Numbered from the stretch's first letter, positions 23,216 through 37,100 are shown. The stretch is 64,000 nt of DNA from Epiperipatus broadwayi (GCA_028023455.1 JAQFVV010012512.1:3691935-3755934); one strand, 5' to 3'. The notes: generated from the sequence alone by a model not told the origin. Numbers and translations are program-made.

Positions 23216-25734
23216 ATTATTTATATATCTATTTATTTGAAGAGTGAAAGCTTGTTGCAGATTTTTTTTTTTTTTAAAAAAGTATATAAAAGTACAATGA
23301 TTTAAAAATTTTTAATGGGTTACAGAACAGTAAAATATCAATCCGTCATTTTTCAAAGGCCCAGAAATTAAATGATAGGCATGTAAAAATAATAAAATCC
23401 AAGTCCAGTAAAAGTTATAGAAAAGAAGCAATTTCAAGATTATTCACAAATGCAATAATCATAAAGTATAACTTAACTGTTAGTTTTAAATATGAGTTGG
23501 ATATTATAATTCAAAATATTTTATAATTATTTACAAAATGGACATGTACATTTAAATACTAATGTTTAAAATTTTAATATCTAATTACATGTTTAGAAAA
23601 TAAGAATTAATAGTAATTATATAAAGTCTGATTTTTTTTTAGATAAATAATCATATCTAATCATTAATTTATTATAAAAAATGAAGTAAAAGTTAAAATG
23701 CCATTTACTTGCCTATGATATATTTAATCATTACATTTATCTTGGAAAATGTTAAGACTTCGAACTTCTTCACATTGGATGTATTTGACGGTCTTTTCAG
23801 TCGCATTCCAACTTTTTATTTTTAGGAATAAAACTATTCCTCGTTATAGTTTTATTTTTCAACTATTTCTTAGAAATACAAATTTAAAAGTTTTCATTTA
23901 AAATTATATATCAGCTTTGCAAATATAGAAAAAAAGTAATAAACTGAAATATGTAAAATAGCTTTCATTACTTTGCTGTCATCAATAAAAATATATCTGG
24001 ACTGAGAAAATTTATTTAAACTTCATTTTTAAAATCAAAACAAATTTTTGTAAGGAAAACAACAAAGTTATAATTATTTTAAAATGGCAAAAAATAATAA
24101 GTACGATAATCATAGAGGCATTCTGATTTAGACAATCATATCTTCCTATTTTATGTTATTACATTTCTCTTGACTTCTGTTCCTACAAAACAAAATTTTT
24201 TGCATAAAATGTGAATAGAATCAATATGATATTAGTATCTAAAAATAAATATTTTGTAAAAATAATCACAAATATCTAAACAAACTGTGGAAAGTATTTA
24301 ATTTATTTTCAAAATTTGAGTAAAGGATGAGCTTATGCAAGCAATGTGTTTACTTTGATAGGAAAGAAACCACTATAGATTTTCTAAATGATATTGATAT
24401 CCAGAAATTTCCTTTTAAATTAATAAATTCAATATATTTTAGTTCCAATTTATGAAGCAACATCAGTAAACAAATATTACAAATAGCTGCAAGGGAGTAA
24501 CTTTAAACCTAGTTATTAAGATACCACTGCTTACTCTGCATTTAAAAAAATGGACTAAATCACTTTCCCTAGGCTATGACTTAAAAGCACTCTAAATATT
24601 GAACAAAGGAATCAAGAATAGAATGAATCCACCTATTCTTAGTTGTGCTGATGTTTATAAGCATACCTTTGTCAATATTGTTGGTAATTCAGAGTGAAAT
24701 TAATTTATCAACCAGATGGAATATTGCACTGAAGAGTTATTAAACTCATAATTAATAATTAGCTAGGTTTAATTTAAAGTCTGCATTAAAACGTATATCA
24801 AACAGAAAGAATTGATTAAAAATCGAAAATAAAAATGTCTACTTTAATAGAAATTTGAAATAATAAAAATCTCTTTATAAATTTGTGTGAAATCCTTTTT
24901 AAAATGAAAGGAATAGAAATAGTTATTATATTTCTGCATTATATTAATTAAAAAAGAGAGGAGTTATGATTGTTATTATTACTTTTAATATAATCAAAAT
25001 GTTGGTTCAAATTTTTAAAAAAAGACAACTATCTATGCAGATAAATATTGACTGGGATTATTATAGATGCCACAACTTGGTAGTTGAAAAATGATGAATG
25101 CCTATTTTTATAACATGTAGTTCTGTGGCTTTGAATTTACGATCAAAGAAATCAAACAATGAATACCGAAAAATGATAAATGCATATCTGATGGATTGAG
25201 AGTTTATTATAGTTGTTTACAAATTGATTAATTTTAATGGATTTTTATAGGTTGTGAAAAGGATCAAAAATATAGATAAATAAATAGCAAGTCTTGCTTT
25301 ATGGAAGGGTGAGGGTGTTTTCTCAATGATAACAGAAGCCATTGCATATAATATGAATGTTGCATATGGATGGTTGGACCATAAATTTAATGGTAAAGTC
25401 CGGCTTGATTTTCTGATCAGTACTATGGTAGTCATATATGAAAATAACTCTTTTCTATCAATGAGACAGCATGTCTTTTTACAGTTGCAATATTTCAATA
25501 TAATTTGTCACGTTTGTTCTTACTTTCCAGACTATGATTAAATATTTGAGTTAAAGTTCTATGTTAGGAATTTGAAAATAATTGACTTGCCTTAGCATAT
25601 ATTTTTACATGGTAATTAAACTAGCCTAATACTAATTTACTAAATAAATGACAATTATGCTTTTAACAATGTTAATAAGGCTATGTTGATAATTATGAAT
25701 TAACAATTAGCAACTATAACTCCCTTGACCAGGT

Positions 25735-26340
25735 TATTAGTACAGATGGAAACATAACAGATAAAATTAATCATAGAGTTAAATTTAAACAGGGTGTTTT
25801 TGATAAAACTAACATTAAAAGGAAACATTTCTATGTGTTCGGAAAAGGTTTTTAGTAGATGTGTTTTACTGATTCTTACTTATGAATCAAAGACTTGAAA
25901 ATTTAACAGTAAAGCACAGAGATTTCAGAACCCAAATGATAATATGGATGATGTATGTTGGAATAAACAAAAAAGAGAGATAATAAAATACTTAGGATAA
26001 GAGAACAAGAAGATATCCTTAATGTCACTAAAAGAATTAAGAGACTGAAATAAAGATGGATTGGTCATATTGCTAGAAAATTTGATAATAGATGAACAGT
26101 TGAAGAAGTCTTAAACTAGATCTCAGGAGATTATGAAAAATTTGAGAGGCTACATATGAGATTGATGAATGAAATAAGAAAGTATGTTGGTGTAATGTGC
26201 AGAAGAGAAGCTATGAATCAGAAAACTGGATTAAACTTATACAGGCATTTTAGAGGATTGATAATGGTTGAAAATGATGCTGATAATATCTTAAGAATAT
26301 TTGGAGTAAACAAGAAAGGTACTTTATTCATCAGCACCTA
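25735..26340 (+). mobile_element. RTE-type LINE, ORF2 C-terminal fragment
   Basis: Piecewise translation gives VISTDGNITDKINHRVK (the STDG..EI..RI block after the RT domain), then KRIKRLK-RWIGHIARKFDN (the R..W.GHIAR block), then ISGDYEKFERLHMRLMNEIR and KYVGVMCRREA (the RP..RW.DEIRK block). The order and spacing match the last third of an RTE/BovB-type ORF2. Several stops and frameshifts are present. The 67-codon frame at 26,156-26,359 is the last piece. Confidence 0.75.
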
Positions 26341-26429
26341 TGGTATCATAAAAGAATGATCCAGGTTTTCATAGGACATTTGTTTTACCAGTAAACCATC
26401 AACCATACTAAAATACTGGGAATTTTTAC

Positions 26430-27601
26430 AGTTCTATAGCAGTAGCATTTATTTTTCATAAATATCTCAATGTGGAACATTTTGTTTTAAAGTGTTACTT
26501 TACATCATCATAATTTCATTAGAATCAGCAATTTCCTGATCATCTGTTAATGGGTGAGCATTAACAGTTACACTTTCAACTTGCTCTGTCCATGATCATT
26601 AATTACAACATCATCAGAAACTATGATTTGATTGTCACTACTCATCTAGAGCTGACTATCAGAAATTTGCATTTATTCATTTTTAGAAATATGTATTTGA
26701 TCTTCTAATGTTACCTGCACCTGATGAGTTCTATCGACATCCAAAATTATCTGCATATGCTCACCAGAAACAATATGTATTTGATTACCAACAATATGCA
26801 ATGTTGTACTTGCATTTGCTGACTTGTAACATGCATTTTTTAATCCATAACAACTTATATCTGAACTTCAACTGGCATCTGAATGCTATCATTGACAATG
26901 TCAGTTTGCTATGCTCAACAACTCACATTTGCTTGGCGATAACATGAATATCTTCATCAGCAACTTGAAATTGGTTTTTTTTTTGGTACTTACTTGGATA
27001 TGTATTTTTTCAACTTCTAAAGGAGCAGCATTGTGTGTTTTTTGAATGTGAATAATGGCTTTGATTTTGTCATAATCTTCATAATCACAGTCTCTACATG
27101 AATACATAATTGTTTGTAAAGTATTATCTTTTTTCAATTTATCTGAAGAACATTCTTCGATGAGAGTAATGGAATGATCCTGATCTTCATCTTCATTGGT
27201 TCAACAATGACTTCATCTTTAACTTATCTTTCATCATAATCAATAAGTTCATCATCATCAATATTTAAAGCTTTAGATGCAGAATGCATTGGGAGAGATG
27301 GTAGTAAAATCTAGTCTTGTTAGGAAGATTTTTAAGAAATTACTTAACAGATTCCGCCATTTCTGGCACCTGTGCATCTAAAACTTCCTGGAATAATTCT
27401 AAACTTCAACTGGCATTCTTTTATGCTATCTAAAAATATGTTTTTTTATTTCATAGGTTTCAATTTTATGACAGTCACAAAACTTACATTGATATTTATA
27501 TAAATGGAAAAGAATTTTCATTTGCTGCTTCACATTTAATTTAGCATTGCTCACAAAAAGGCGAGGGCAATACTTACTTGACCAACTTTACAAGCAGCCA
27601 T
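26430..27601 (-). pseudogene. Retrocopy of a C2H2 zinc-finger protein gene
   Basis: On the - strand an ATG at 27,601 opens with MAACKVGQVSIALAFL, and reading then continues in changing frames without intron-like gaps. Two C2H2 fingers can be seen. One is at about 27,495-27,425 (YQCKFCDCHKIETYEIKKH, second His after IFR and a stop). One is at about 27,105-27,030 (YSCRDCDYEDYDKIKAIIH, followed by IQKTH). Between them is an acidic stretch (IDDDELIDYDE, DHSITLIEECSSD), and downstream is a Q/I/S/D-rich tail (VQVTLEDQIHISKNE, DNQIIVSDDVVINDHG). Stops and frameshifts interrupt it. The lack of introns suggests a processed copy. I cannot name the parent gene. It lies head to head with the NOP9-like copy, about 140 bp away. 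Confidence 0.65.
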
Positions 27602-27743
27602 TTTTTTTCTTTTCCAGGACACTGCAATTTAAAAATCCACATTGTGTTTCTGCAGCTTGAAATGCAGATTAGAGAGGAGAAATTGGAGAAATTGTATATC
27701 TTTGATGGTCTTGAAGATAGATTTTTTGATGGTTTAGTGAAAT

Positions 27744-29455
27744 ATGGATGATGCTAGGAAAATCAAGTATAGAAAGTGGAAAAAGAAACTAAAATATAAG
27801 AATAAACAAAAATTAAGAAATGCAGGAGAATTAAGGCATGAATATTTATTATCCGAGGATATTTATAAGTATTTTGAAAGAGTTAATCTTCAATAAAATT
27901 TTGAAACTAAAGATCAAAAAGTTTTTATTGAAAATTTTTTAATTCAAACAAGAAATCTAGAACATAATTTGGTTCAAGATAGTTTAGTTTTTCTTATTTT
28001 GTAATGTTCGATAAATTTGGAGACAGAGGAAGATATAGTCCATTTTGTGAAAAAATTGGAAAATGATACAATAGTGGCATGCGAATACACTATTACAAGT
28101 TATTTCATATAAACTTTATATAATTTTAAGATTTTGTCTGAAAATGATAAAACAGATGATAAAATAGTTGATATAAATAAAATTTCCAAAAATAACGAAA
28201 TAAGGCCAACGTTAACCGATCTTACTCTTATTTCTATATAAATTGTTACTCCCTTGATGAGTTATTGTGTCATGATCATGCTTGTTGTATTGTAAGGACA
28301 GTAATCGAGGTATTGTCTGGGTGCAAAATTATTGATAAGACACTTGATTCACATCATATTTCAAAAGCATTGATTTAGAAAGATGTAATACAGACTGTAA
28401 GGCAATCTCTCCAAACGGTTCCTGTACCAATTTTTTTTTTTTTAAATTACTGGAAAATTAATCAAAAAAATTGAAAGAATACAAAATGTTAATGAACTCA
28501 TCCTTAACAATGTTGCGGTACCAGTTTTTCGGGTACTATTAATAGTTTTAAAAATGACAAATGCTAAATGGTGTGAACGAATCATGTCACTTTCAAAGTA
28601 ATATTTTCAGCTTGATTAGTAACGCTCACACTTCCTACATTATGGAAATATCTGAAGTTTCATCTGACAATTAGTTCTCTAGTTTATTTGATAATGTTTT
28701 TAAAGAAAAAATATCGGATAAAGCATCACATCTTATTGCTAATTTTGTCTTACAAAAAAAATTATTCTTTCATGTTATACACCAGAGCTGGTGAATTGCA
28801 TTTTTGATGGATTAAATGGCCATTTGGAAGATATTTTATCTTATAATAATAGTCATGTTTTAATCAAGTTAGCTGATGCATGTTTGTGTCATAAAACATG
28901 GCAACAGGATTTTATAAAGACCTTAAAGAAAGTGTTTCTTTGCTTTAAATCTAAAGAACAGAAAGTAAAAATTGCACCTCTGACAACATCCCTTGTGTAC
29001 ATGTGAAATCGTATTTAAAGAGGCAAATAAAATAGGTGTCAGTCTTGTTGTTTCTCTCATTCTACCGCACCTTTTTTATTTTGAGTCTCCTACTCTCACA
29101 TGGGGAAAATGTTTTAAATCTCTTGTCAGATGATTTATACAATTGATTCACAAATGTTTTCGAAAATAAAATTTTTGAACCATTTTTTAAAGGTCCATTT
29201 GTAAGAACCAAAGCTAAAAGCATGATTCTTCAAAAAATTACGATTTATCTTGTGGATATTGCTTGCTTAGTATATGGCAGCAAATTTTGAATATTTTATG
29301 GGAAAAGTCATTAAATGATTGACCGTTTGTAGCCAATATACTTGCTGCAAGGGCAGCTAAATTAAATTCTGATCATTCCAGTAAATTTGTATCCCAAAAA
29401 TGTGAATTATTTTATTATAAAAAGCAGCATTATGATTGGGTACAAATTCAATAGT
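27744..29455 (+). pseudogene. Retrocopy of NOP9 (Pumilio-repeat nucleolar protein)
   Basis: NOP9 is a nucleolar RNA-binding protein with about 11 Puf-like repeats, needed for small-subunit rRNA processing. Reading from the ATG at 27,744 gives a lysine-rich start, then LSEDIYKYFERVNLQ, a stop, and DQKVFIENFLIQTRNLEHNL. Further segments in shifting frames are HDHACCIVRTVIEVLSGCK (about 28,270), DKASHLIANFVLQKK (about 28,720), NGHLEDILSYNNSHVLIKL and the following CFKSKEQKVKIAPLTTSL (28,791-29,006), ILPHLFYFESPTLT (about 29,060), ILQKITIYLVDIACLVYGSK (about 29,235) and KKQHYDWVQIQ at the end (about 29,450). Order and spacing match the family from N to C terminus. The parent is normally multi-exon; here coding blocks are contiguous, so it is probably a processed pseudogene. 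Many stops and frameshifts make it non-functional. Confidence 0.75.
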
Positions 29456-32400
29456 CTCAAACAGATACTTTTTGATGAATTTGTTGATGATGGGGCGTGC
29501 AGTAAGATTAGAGAGAGGGAAAGCAATTAGCTTTTTATTGCTAATCAAAATATGAACTGAAGCAGATGTTCTAAATGTATGATTCCCTTTTAGATGATTT
29601 AAGGATCTTTCTCATGATATTTAAACAAATTATTTAAGTCATTAAAACCAGCTGAATTCTCTAAGTTTTGTTTGTGTGTTTTCATCATTAAAAAATAAGA
29701 AGACATGACCAACAAATGTTTGCTTTTATAATAGCCGTTATTGAAATATTGACTACAGGTTTTAATTTTAGTATTGAAATTTATCATTTTTGATTTTGAT
29801 CTTTCTGTCTTTATGTTGTTTTATTATCAGTAAAACTCAAAAAAACAAAAAAATTTGTCAATTAAGAATCCATTACACAACATTTATCAATACATCTGCT
29901 TATTTTGACATTATAATACTTCTAAATATATTTATATCTTACAAAAATATATACAATATGAAACAAAGAGTATGTCAACATATTATTCTTACCTTTTTGA
30001 TAAAAATAGTTTTAGTAGTACTTGAATTATTGAACTGTATTGAATAATTTATTCCAGATGCGAGAAAGGATCCTATATAAGTGATTACAACTATTTGAAC
30101 TACTAATGCATTACTGCTTGCATGGTTAATACTATATTATAATTACAACTTTAAATTATCGTAATAGATTTCTAACTATAAGATCTTTCCATTGACTCAT
30201 TGTAAATCGAAAGATTTCACGATTATTAATGTGTAATAAGAAATGTGGAGTTAATCAGTGAAGTATTGAATAGCTTCACGCCTCAGATCTAACCACTCCA
30301 GCTTCATCTATTTATATAGAAAGTAGGTTGAAGTAAAGAAGGGTTTCCCTCTTTTCTTCCAAAATGTAAGCTTGTGATTAAGACCTGTAGAGATCCCTAC
30401 TATCACATTTTTACATGCACATTCTTCAGGTTACAGCCTTAGTAAATATTACTATGTTATTTGTGGATTTCATTTTAAAATTGCTTTCAGCTAGAGTAAA
30501 ATTATACTGCATAAACTATATTGTTGTCCTACACTTGCAAACAGTAGCATTACTTTTTAACACAGGATATAGATTTGACTCAATAGTTGTTTCCCTTTGT
30601 GCTTTACAGCAGACAAAGACTTGACAATGCAAAGAAATATTATCAGAGTACCATTTCTGGAAGGATGTTTATGTAGCATTCAACAACCAGCTAAATAAAT
30701 AAAAGTTTGATTTTGTCATTTTTCATAGGAAAAAAGTTATAAATATGAAAGTGCTGTATCAAAGTTACACAAACAAATGTGAACAACATATGTATTGTAT
30801 ACATGGACCACACATTATCGTTAAGCATCTAAACTTAATTGCCATTTTAAAGATGTATATGTTATGGTTGAAGTGATTAGTTGGTTTGTATTAATAATTA
30901 TCAGTTATTTTTATAATAACCAAATAAAATGGTCAAAGTCATTAATTTTAAAAAAAATATCACATGAACTGGTAATTATTAATAATTCTCAACTGTCAAT
31001 GGTAACTTTAATAAATTTCAATACTATTAGGCTCATGATTATCAATGATAAATTTAATAAATTTTAATATGTTAGGTCTGAAACTTCTCCATATTCCAAA
31101 GGAAAGAAGGAGTCATATCATTGTTTTTTGGCTAACTATTCGCTTAGTGCTGATTACCACATTAGTGAAGAGATTATTTTTTACTTTCGCTAGTGTGGCT
31201 GGCACATTGTTTTTACGTTTTCATTAATTTTACATTTAATGGAGGATTTAGACATAATGAAGAAACAATTTAATGATCAAATGAATAATTTGAAATTGAA
31301 AAAGTAAAAAGATCATCAATTATTTATAAAAGAAAATTGTTCATTTTTGCTAAAAGTTTGAAGAAACCCAAGAGAAGATTTCCAGCAAATCATCGTAGAA
31401 TACCAGTGGTTACCAAGATATGATATTGTAAAATTTGGAAATGTTGAAAAAGTCATTGAACCAGTTAACAATGAAAATGAATGTAAATAACTCAACAATA
31501 AACAAAAAGTCACTAAATATTAAAATAATAAATAATATTATACAATATGTTTTTATTACATTTATCAGATTTCATAGGTAATTATTAATAATTGCCAATG
31601 TGATTTACATGTATTATTTATCACTTTAACCAAAAAACCCAGTAATTAATAATAATAACTTGTAATTATTAATACTTATCAGATTTATTACAATCACCAT
31701 AATATATATATATATACCAACAATTAGAATGTTGTTTTTTACAATGTAGAAATAATGGATGTTATGTTTTATCTCATTTATATATATATATTTTTTTTGG
31801 TTTGTTTTTTGTTTATTTAGGAATTTATTCTTTAGAAGCAATATCAGATTTCAGCTGGGTATTTTTAACTAAAGGTGTAATGTTCCTTTATCATTTCATA
31901 AGCCTACAAGCCTTTGGTTTGGTAAGTATTTAGAAACATGATCAGATATTTAGAAGATGGCTATTCCATGTGATCTTCTCTAATAATTAATTCTTTAATA
32001 TAAACTGTACAGTATAATAACATTCAGTTAGACACTTTAATTTGCTACAGATTCATTTTACCATTAATCCTGTCTTTTCTTCTCGAGGGTAGTAAAACAA
32101 AACCATCCTTTTGAACATAGAGATTTTTTTTTTTTTTAAATAATAGGAAAATATTTTGTAAGAATAAAAATGTAAATTAGAGCAAAAATGTTTCAATTAA
32201 GATTCACATCTCCTGCATAGAGGAGAGCATTCAAAGTAACTTTAAAGCCAACACTTTTCTTAGAGTAACATATGTATTTTGAGGATGGGTTGTTCTAATA
32301 TCATATAGCATTACTCTGATTGGCTGTATTGAATACGAAGATATTTTAAATTATTTAGCATTGCTGAAATCAAAAAGAGACACCTTCTGATTTTAGTTCA

Positions 32401-33231
32401 TATATATATATTATTAACATGAATTTTAACTTATATTCTATATAGAGGCTTTTCGTGATCTTTTAAGTAGTAATGTTTGAAGAAAAATCAAGAAATTTTT
32501 TTTTTTTATAATTGATGTTATTAAAAGCTCGAAAACCAGCATCTCATTAATCACAATAAATCAATGTTTATTTGAACATTATTGCAATTGATTTCCATGT
32601 GTTAATGATATTGGTTGTGACAGAAATATATATCCAGTAGACATTAGTTGAGTTTCTTCATTGAATTTAAGAAAAGCATATGTTCAGCAGGGATTGGTTG
32701 ATTTATTAATTTTCTTGTCGAGCATTGCCCACTTTACAGATCATGGAAAATTTATACAGTGGGTGTATATTAAAATTAATTTAATATTATTACATGTAAT
32801 TATAAGTGTTTAATGATTTACATATATATACATGGCTAAATATTATTAGACATTGAGATTAGTGCTACTGCATATATTCTAAAGGATTCAGAAAAGCAAA
32901 AGTATAGTGAATGATTAAGGAAATGTCCTTATCTCTGAATTAAAGTATTTAATCTGAATGTTATTGTATTATAAACTATTGTTCTGTTTCTTAAACACTT
33001 AAATTTTTTTGAAAATTATTTTTCTTTTTTTTGTGCTTATCTTTTTTATTATTTATACTTTTAAGTGTATCTCTTATAATTCCTATTTTTTTTATTCAAC
33101 CCTCTTCTTTTTGTTAAATTATCCAATAAATGTTTTTTTATTTAAGCTTTTTAATATCTCTATTTCTAACTATATTTATCAACTTAACACTATATATAAT
33201 TTTAAGGCAGTATGTAATTTGATTATATAGA
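29456..33231. other. AT-rich DNA, no clear gene
   Basis: Several 60-85-codon frames have AT-driven composition only. At 31,075-31,500 (+) two adjacent protein-like stretches (KGKKESYHCFLANYSLSADY; MEDLDIMKKQFNDQMNNLK, then NPREDFQQIIVEYQWLPRYD) are broken by stops. They may be another retrocopy, but I cannot name it. AATTTAATAAATTTYAATA-type direct repeats occur near 31,005-31,070. Confidence 0.4.
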
Positions 33232-33300
33232 TGCTAAACTCTCCATACAGTAGTGCCACTAATGGTGATCATGTGATGTTTAGTGGTTTAATTTGCTTAT
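33232..33300. mobile_element. Palindromic MITE, family 1, copy E (fragment)
   Basis: AACTCTCCATACAGTAGTGCCACTA is joined directly to GGTGATCATGTGATGTTTAG and TGGTTTAA, the inverted outer end of the family. The whole interior is deleted. Confidence 0.75.
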
Positions 33301-33311
33301 ACTCAATGTTA

Positions 33312-33485
33312 TATATAAATAGAGGGATTTGAATTCTGAATTTTTCAGTCTGTTCATTCTCCACTCTATTTTAAGCAACTGATATGCATGACCACAGACA
33401 TGCAAAAACATACATGTATGTTGCCTTGCTATCGGTTGCTTATAGACTGGAAAATTCTGAGTTCAAATCCCTCTATTTATATATT
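33312..33485. mobile_element. Palindromic MITE, family 2, short copy a
   Basis: The left end AAATAGAGGGATTTGAATTC is the inverse of the right end GAGTTCAAATCCCTCTATTT, and the similarity continues inward (TTTTTCAGTCTG / AGACTGGAAAAT; AAGCAACTGATA / ATCGGTTGCTTA). The short interior contains ATGCATGACCACAGACATG. Non-coding. Confidence 0.75.
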
Positions 33486-33689
33486 AGAATTTAGTACAAG
33501 CAAATTACATATTGCTTGGAAAATAGATTACATCTTAGTATAAGTTCAGCCCATACCTCTCCTATTAATATATATAAACATGTAATATCCAATAATATGA
33601 GGGGTTAGATTGGCATAATGTCTATGTGGATATGACTATAATATCAAATCTAATAAGGGCTTTGACAATTCCATTGTCAGTTTTTCAAT

Positions 33690-33950
33690 AAAATGGATGG
33701 TGCAATAATTGGAAGGGTGAGAAGATTGAAGTGTGTCCATTAAAGTTTGAGGAATTGCTATAATATAAGCCGAGAACTGATTGTATATATGTATGAGAGA
33801 TTATTATCTGGCCCAACTGATGGGTGCTGGCTTTGCACAAAATACGTATATTGGGAATCATGTATCTTTTTCACATATGTGTGTTCATGTGTATCAGTTG
33901 CTTAAGATAGAGTGGAGATTGAAAAATCCTGTGTTCAAATCCCTCTATTA
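33690..33950. mobile_element. MITE family 2, copy b
   Basis: The right end GTATCAGTTGCTTAAGATAG through TTCAAATCCCTCTATTA equals the end of copy a. The interior ATTATCTGGCCCAACTGATGGGTGCTGG and ATACGTATATTGGGAATC is shared with copies c and d. The left end is worn. It lies about 30 bp from the 3' end of the CR1 LINE. Confidence 0.7.
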
Positions 33951-34149
33951 ACACTATATTATATTTTTTTCTAAAAGAACTGAGTGATGTGATGTGATGC
34001 ACTGTGACTTTTCCTTATATGGAGTCAGGAATTTCTCAGCAACTATGCCCAGAGAAACATGTTAGCCACTTTAACTTCCCTTTCCATTCCCTGCCCTAAG
34101 TTCTCCCATATTCTTCTCTATCCTGCTCTATCCCATTTCCACATTGTCA

Positions 34150-37100
34150 ACTCCATGGTCTTTATATCTAAGTCCCCTTATCTTTTCCCAAACCCAGCAT
34201 AAAAACCAATAACCCACTTCATGTATAATCACTTTGTTTATATTTATTCTTCCACAATTTCATTATTTATACCCTTTCTGCTTTCAGCATTTACATTCAA
34301 TTAACAGATGCCTAATATTTTCTACGCTAAATCATCCACATTAATTTATGTGTATATTCCTTTGTTGCTAAAGATCCCATTCGAGCCTTAAACAGTAAAC
34401 TACTTTCCTTGTCCTATTGTCATAAATTAATTTGCGCCCAATATTCTGTTTACTTCTATATATATTTAAACTTTTTTTACTCTCCATACTAGTTCTTCAT
34501 CTCTCCAACTCCCTATTCTTTATTAATGCATCTATCCCATTCCTTAACACTATAACACTCAACAATTATCCTAACACAATCATCTCACCTTTTGTATAAG
34601 TATACTGATATAAATTCTTTATCCAAATCTTCTGCATATCACATTACCTTTCTCACCCATCTTGTTGCCTGCCCTTTATTCATAACCCAATTAAATACTA
34701 TTTTGGCTATTCTTTTATTATCCATAAACTGCAATCTACCGAACATTTTCATTTTGCTTTTTGCATCTCTCATATAAAAACTTGACCTCCTTTTGAATTG
34801 CCTCCTTTGCCATCCACACATCTGCATCTAATGCATGTCTTCCTACTTCTCTTTGTACTTTTTCTAAGTAATCTAATACCCCTTTACTAACACATAATGC
34901 ATCATTACCATATGTTAACCCTGCTACTGCCACTCCCTTCCATACAATTCTAGCTACATCATACTTATTATATGAGAACACTGTTAATTTCTTTATCAAT
35001 CCCTTTCTTTTCTTTGCTTCATTTATCAATTTTTTCTCCCATTTATCCAAGCAATTTCTCTGATTACTTAAGACAATTCCCAAATAGTTATATCTATTCA
35101 CCACACTTAACTTTATATCCCCCAATAAAAATTCTTTTGTCTTCTCTTTCCCCAGTATTAATCATCATTACTTTTGATTTTTCTTCACTAAATTTAATCC
35201 CCATCTCTTCACCCACCCTTGTGCATGTCCTCAGCATAACTTCCATATCTTCCCTTCTTTCTGCACACAAAAAGACATCATCCGCAAATAAAAGACCTGA
35301 CAATGTATATACTCCCTTGCCACCTATTAATGGTATCTCTATCCCTCTTCCTAGTCTTTCTATTGCTCTCTCCATTTCTCTCAAATACAACAAAAACAAA
35401 ATAGGTGACATAGGGCATCCTTGCCTTAGTCCCACCCCATTTTTAACTTTAACTGATTCTATATTCCCTAATTGATACGTATAGTAATTATTTTCATATA
35501 ATTTCTTAATAATATCCACTAAAGCTCCATCCATTCCCAAATTTACTAAACTTACCCATAATCTATTTCTATTTACTCTATCATACACCTTCTCTATATC
35601 TATAAAAACCATATATAACTGTCTACCTGTATTCCTACTCATATCCATAAGTTGTGTAACTACAAATAAACTATCTCCTATATGCCTATCTGATCGAAAA
35701 CCTCTTTGCATTTCTCCCACTATATTATTTTCTTCCATCCATTTTGCAACCCTTCCAGCCACCATATATGAGAAAACTTTATATAGCACTGATGTTACTG
35801 CTATCAATCTATAATTGTTTAACTTTCTATGATTCCTACACTTTCCTTTAAATAATAGACTTTCTCGTGTATTACTCCAACTACCTAGAAAATCTCTCTT
35901 CTGTGCCATCTTATTAAAACATGATAATAGTTTTAATTTTGCCCTATGCCCTAAATTCATCACCATCTCTGCTGCCCATCCATCCAAACCTCTTGCCTTT
36001 CCACTTTTCAATTTCTTACCTGCCTCATTCAGTTCACTTTCTGTAAACCTAATATTCCCATTACTATATGCTTTCATGTTTGCTATCACTCTGTCCTTCA
36101 CATCTAACATCTTTTCTATATCCATTACATACTTATTTAAGATTATCTCTAATTCTTCTCTAGAGCTACACTCTATTCCTTCATCATCTAGTAATACTAT
36201 TTCTCTCTCCCCTACATTCCTTCTTTTAATGTATTTCCAAAATTTTTTACTCCCATCTCTTCCACTTTTATTAATATCCTCCAACAATTTACTATTCAAT
36301 TTCATTCTCTCTCTATAATTATCTATTTTAGCCAACTTCTTTTTTTCTAAGTACTTTTCCCATTTAGCATTAACATCTTTTTCACTTTCTTTGTTCTTAA
36401 TAGCACACTTATATTCTCTGCATGCTTTTTTCCTCTCTTTTACACTTTTACTAACTCTCACTTTCCTATTACTTTTATTCTTCTGAATATTCTCACCTAA
36501 AACCCTATTTGCCACTTTTTCTATTTCACCACACCAGTCCTTATATTCATCCCCAACCAACTCTTCCATGGTTTCTTCAACTTTTATTTTATATTCTTCT
36601 AACTTATTCTTATCATTCACTCTCCATCCACATCTTTCACTATCCTTTCTACTTTTATTACTATTTTCCATCACATTACTAACCATTTCTATTATAAAGA
36701 AGTTATGATCACTATTACATACTCTCTCTTCATTATCAAACACCTTAATTTTCCATACTTTATTCATTCCCTCTTTCTCTACTAATACATAATCTATTGT
36801 GTGGAATATATTATTTCTAGACCATGTGTATTGTCCCTCATAAATATTTGATAAATTTCCAATGCTCAAATTCACTCTCTGACAAAAATTCTTCAAAAGC
36901 TGTCCATTCTTATTACCTACATCATCAATTTCTTCAATATGCCCATTCATATCCCCTATAACCATTATTCTCTTCCCCTTTTCTTTGAAACTCTGTATAT
37001 CCTTAACTAGGCATTCATATATGCTACTGTTCCACTCCATTATAGTTTGACTATCTCCAGTGGCTATATACACTATAGCCACCATCCATTCTTGTCTTCC

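Larger units (their letters stand above)
21633..25734. other. AT-rich DNA; SINE copies listed separately
   Basis: No gene recognised. Overlapping frames on both strands at 25,217-25,541 look somewhat protein-like (for example YGWLDHKFNGKVRLDF on +), but have no domain I can name. They lie just upstream of an RTE fragment and may belong to it. Confidence 0.4.

Noticed and set aside
34972-35475. 167-codon open frame on the + strand
   Set aside because: It lies opposite the RT-coding part of CR1 ORF2 and has Ser/Leu/Pro-rich shadow composition; the - strand carries the real coding sequence.
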